NCBI GenBank assembly: GCA_003171235.1
Contig: PMYM01000014.1
Coordinates: 24,006 to 39,647 of the forward strand
Direction of reading: 5' to 3'
DNA length: 15,642 bases
Source of the DNA: Phycisphaerales bacterium
Lineage (GTDB): Bacteria; Planctomycetota; Phycisphaerae; SM23-33
The notes below the pieces were generated by a model. That model had not been told where the DNA came from. It saw nothing but the letters and a program-made list of their open reading frames with translations, and made no database searches. A program made the translations under genes and the position numbers. This document shows positions 13,659 through 15,642 of the stretch, piece after piece. Each line of letters starts with the position of its first letter. The first letter of the stretch is position 1.

Positions 13659-15215
13659 ATGTCCGACAAGCAAGGCATGGTGGTGCTGGTGGGCGCTGGG
13701 CCGGGGGATCCCGGGTTTATCACCCTGGACGGCCTGAACTGGCTGAGGCGGGCAGAGGTGGTGATATACGACCGCCTGGCTGACCCCCGCCTGCTGGAGA
13801 ACTGTCCCTCGTCGGCCCAGCGAATCTATGTAGGCAAGACGCCCGACCCCGCCGGCCAGGACCAAGAGGCCATCAATCGTTTGCTCATCGAGCATGCCCG
13901 CGCCGGGCGGCTGGTGGTGCGGCTCAAGGGCGGCGACCCATTGGTCTTCGGGCGCGGCGGCGAAGAGGCCGGCGCCTTGCGCCAGGCCGGCATCGACTTC
14001 CGTATCGTGCCGGGGGTGACCGCCGCCCTGGCGGCCGCCGCCTGCGCCGGCATCCCGCTGACCGACCGCCGCCTGGCCAGCTCGCTGGCCCTGGTAGCCG
14101 GGCGCGAAGACCCTGCCAAGCCCCAAAGCTCCCTGAACTGGCGGGCCCTGGCCGGCATCGACACCGTGGTCTTCTACATGGGCGTGACCGCATTGGACTC
14201 CATCGCCGCCAACCTGGCCGCCGCCGGGCGGGACGCCCATACCCCCGCGGCCATCATCACCGCCGCCGGCTCGCCCAGCCAGCGGGTGATAGTCACGACA
14301 CTGGGACAGTTGCCGCAGGCCGCGGCCGGACAGCAGGTCCGCCCGCCGGCGCTGATCATCGTCGGCCAGGTGGTGGGCCTGCGCGAGCAGTTGGCCTGGC
14401 TGGAGCGGCTGCCGCTTTACGGCCGGCGGATCATCGTCACGCGGACGCGACGGCAGAACTCGGAATTGTCGGCCCGGCTGGCGGAGCTGGGGGCCGGGGT
14501 GTTGGAGGCGCCGGCCATCGAGATCGCACCCGTGACGGACACATCCGCCATCAACGCCTGCCTGAATCGCCTGGGCGAGTACGATCTTGTCGCCTTCACC
14601 TCGGCCAACGGCGTTGCCGCCTTCGCCGAGCATTGCCGCCGGCTTGGCGTCGACGGGCGGGCCCTGGCCTCGGCCAGAATCGCCGCCATTGGTCCGGCCA
14701 CGGCCGAGGCGCTGGAACAGTTGTTCCTCAAGCCCGACGTCATGCCCGATACCTTCACCACCGAGGCACTGGGAACCGCCCTGGCCAAATTGTTCCGCGG
14801 CGAAGGCCAGGAGAAGTCCCAGCAACCGCGACCCAGGAAGGTGCTGCTGCCCCGGGCGGACATCGCCACCGACACTCTGCCCGAGCTGCTGCGCCAGGCC
14901 GGCGCCCAGGTCGACGAGGTGGCCTTCTACCGGACGCTCTGCCCCGACTCCCTGCCGGCCGATGCCGCCGGAGCCCTGCGCGACGGGGCGGTGGACTGGA
15001 TCACCTTCGCCTCTTCATCCTGCGTAACCAACTTCCTGGCCTTGCTCACCAAGAGCGGACTGGCCATTCCGACGGCCACCCGCCTGGCGGCCATCGGCCC
15101 CGTGACCGCCGAGACTCTCCGCCAGGCCGGTCTGACCCCCCACGTCATTGCCAACCCGTACACCATCCCCGGCCTGGTGGACGCCATCGTGCGAGCCGAG
15201 ATCGGCGGGGTGTGA
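13659..15215 (+). CDS. cobA-hemD: uroporphyrinogen-III C-methyltransferase / uroporphyrinogen-III synthase fusion
   Basis: A 518-residue two-domain enzyme; ATG 13659 fits the family start (MVVLVGAGPGDPG follows at once), while the frame is open to 13602. Residues 7-248 are the SAM-dependent methyltransferase (SUMT/CobA), with VGAGPGDPGFITL (11-23), the YDRL loop (37-40), RLKGGDPLVFGRGGEEA (88-104), VPGVTAALAAAACAGIPLT (117-135) and MGVTALD (174-180). Residues about 255-518 are HemD, with GRRIIVTRTRRQ (255-266), FTSANGVAAF (313-322), LLPRADIATDTLPELL (396-411), VAFYRT (421-426) and AAIGPVTAETLRQAG (477-491). HemD closes the tetrapyrrole ring to uroporphyrinogen III; CobA methylates it to precorrin-2, toward sirohaem and cobalamin. 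Such fusions are common. hemA and hemC are not in the window. It ends with TGA, followed by a hairpin. Confidence 0.96.
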   Translation: MSDKQGMVVLVGAGPGDPGFITLDGLNWLRRAEVVIYDRLADPRLLENCPSSAQRIYVGKTPDPAGQDQEAINRLLIEHARAGRLVVRLKGGDPLVFGRGGEEAGALRQAGIDFRIVPGVTAALAAAACAGIPLTDRRLASSLALVAGREDPAKPQSSLNWRALAGIDTVVFYMGVTALDSIAANLAAAGRDAHTPAAIITAAGSPSQRVIVTTLGQLPQAAAGQQVRPPALIIVGQVVGLREQLAWLERLPLYGRRIIVTRTRRQNSELSARLAELGAGVLEAPAIEIAPVTDTSAINACLNRLGEYDLVAFTSANGVAAFAEHCRRLGVDGRALASARIAAIGPATAEALEQLFLKPDVMPDTFTTEALGTALAKLFRGEGQEKSQQPRPRKVLLPRADIATDTLPELLRQAGAQVDEVAFYRTLCPDSLPADAAGALRDGAVDWITFASSSCVTNFLALLTKSGLAIPTATRLAAIGPVTAETLRQAGLTPHVIANPYTIPGLVDAIVRAEIGGV

Positions 15216-15244
15216 TTGCGGGTTTGAGAGTGGTTGGCGGGTGG

Positions 15245-15274
15245 CATGGTCACGCTTCTTTTCGCGTGACCATG
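15245..15274 (+). terminator. 11-bp hairpin after cobA-hemD
   Basis: CATGGTCACGC (15245-15255) and GCGTGACCATG (15264-15274) form a perfect 11-bp stem with an 8-nt loop, followed by TTT. It lies 29 bases after the cobA-hemD stop, between convergent genes, so it may end transcription both ways. The weak T tract and the GTGGCATGGTCACGC flank suggest it may instead be a copy of a dispersed palindromic repeat. Confidence 0.6.
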
Positions 15275-15312
15275 TTTAGCCCTCCGCTGACGAAAGGCTC
15301 TTGCCACGCCGT

Positions 15313-15516
15313 TCATTCATCCGCAATAGCCCAACGGTGTGGAGTTTCATCGATATCCATTCTCATGTCACGCCACTCAACAGTATACAGAGGCTCTTCC
15401 GGGTAGTCGTTCAAAACCAAGGCCGCCTGCTCTCCGCCTACAAATGCATACCACCGTGGCTCATTGGGCACTTTGGTCCATTCCAGCCGCATCGTAAGGA
15501 GTTCTTCTATCATCAT
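15313..15516 (-). CDS. small hypothetical protein
   Basis: An open frame ending with TGA at 15315-15313. Starts are uncertain: ATG 15516 (67 residues), ATG 15492 (59 residues, MRLEWTKVPNEPRWYAF), or GTG 15591 with GGGAG nearby (92 residues, but its first 25 residues look non-coding). The core, ALVLNDYPEEPLYTVEW followed by DIDETPHRWAI, resembles small one-domain proteins with an LNDFPEEPLYTL-type motif that I recall from planctomycetes; their function is not known. It has many aromatic and acidic residues, no membrane segment and no signal peptide. Codon third positions are less GC-rich than in cobA-hemD next door, which may mark recent acquisition or low expression. It is convergent with cobA-hemD and seems to be a single-gene unit. 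Confidence 0.65.
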   Translation of the reverse strand: MMIEELLTMRLEWTKVPNEPRWYAFVGGEQAALVLNDYPEEPLYTVEWRDMRMDIDETPHRWAIADE

Positions 15517-15642
15517 GATGTGTCTCAGTCTGGTAGGGCGAGTGGCTGCTGGGCCGCTCGCGCAATCCGGGCCTTTGTTCACTCTATCCACGGCTGCTCC
15601 CGCAATCCCAACAGGCCGGCTCCTTTCGAGCCGCCATCCTAC

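Noticed and set aside
13593..14825. 410-codon minus-strand frame opposite cobA-hemD
   Set aside because: Gly/Gln-rich shadow; all SUMT and HemD motifs are on the plus strand.

Overview
The window is GC-rich and densely coded, mostly on the minus strand. Several genes point to a planctomycete-type bacterium (Planctomycetota, perhaps Phycisphaerae): a PQQ-like propeller relic carrying the WPQFRGPNRDG-type N-terminus, a ResB/CcsA cytochrome c maturation pair, a SUMF1-fold protein with an unfamiliar N-terminal domain, and a DNA-binding-domain/membrane protein of a type I associate with this phylum. This assignment rests on recalled family patterns, not on a search. I see no rRNA, tRNA, CRISPR array, transposase or prophage gene.

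Layout. 1-3194 (-): the N-terminal ~1064 codons of a very large AsmA-like envelope protein that runs off the left edge. 3476-4435 (+): a secreted alpha/beta-hydrolase with an intact catalytic triad. 4486-4878 (-): a collapsed PQQ-like beta-propeller pseudogene with two Trp-to-TGA changes. 5118-5525 (+): an anchored or exported monohaem cytochrome c. 5645-7000 (-): an exported SUMF1/FGE-fold protein without the catalytic cysteines. 9450 to 7207 (-): a compact three-gene unit (small anchored protein, HTH plus two-TM protein, OmpA-family lipoprotein) bounded by a good sigma70-like promoter and a strong intrinsic terminator. 12882 to 9590 (-): resB and ccsA, overlapping by ATGA, which make the System II cytochrome c synthase. 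13347-12985 (-): a PilZ protein. 13659-15215 (+): a CobA-HemD fusion. 15516-15313 (-): a small protein of unknown function.

How the genes fit together. CobA-HemD makes uroporphyrinogen III and methylates it toward sirohaem or cobalamin; ResB/CcsA carry haem across the membrane and attach it to CXXCH proteins; the cytochrome at 5118-5525 is a plausible client. The rest is mainly envelope biology: AsmA-like protein, OmpA lipoprotein, two membrane-anchored unknowns and a c-di-GMP-type PilZ receptor. The long intergenic stretches hold short palindromes at convergent gene ends and, before cobA-hemD, a region of degenerate octamer repeats in inverted arms.

I found no convincing defence system or other wholly new machine. 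The most interesting items are the propeller pseudogene, the HTH/membrane protein with its two partners, the cysteine-less SUMF1 protein and the octamer repeat.
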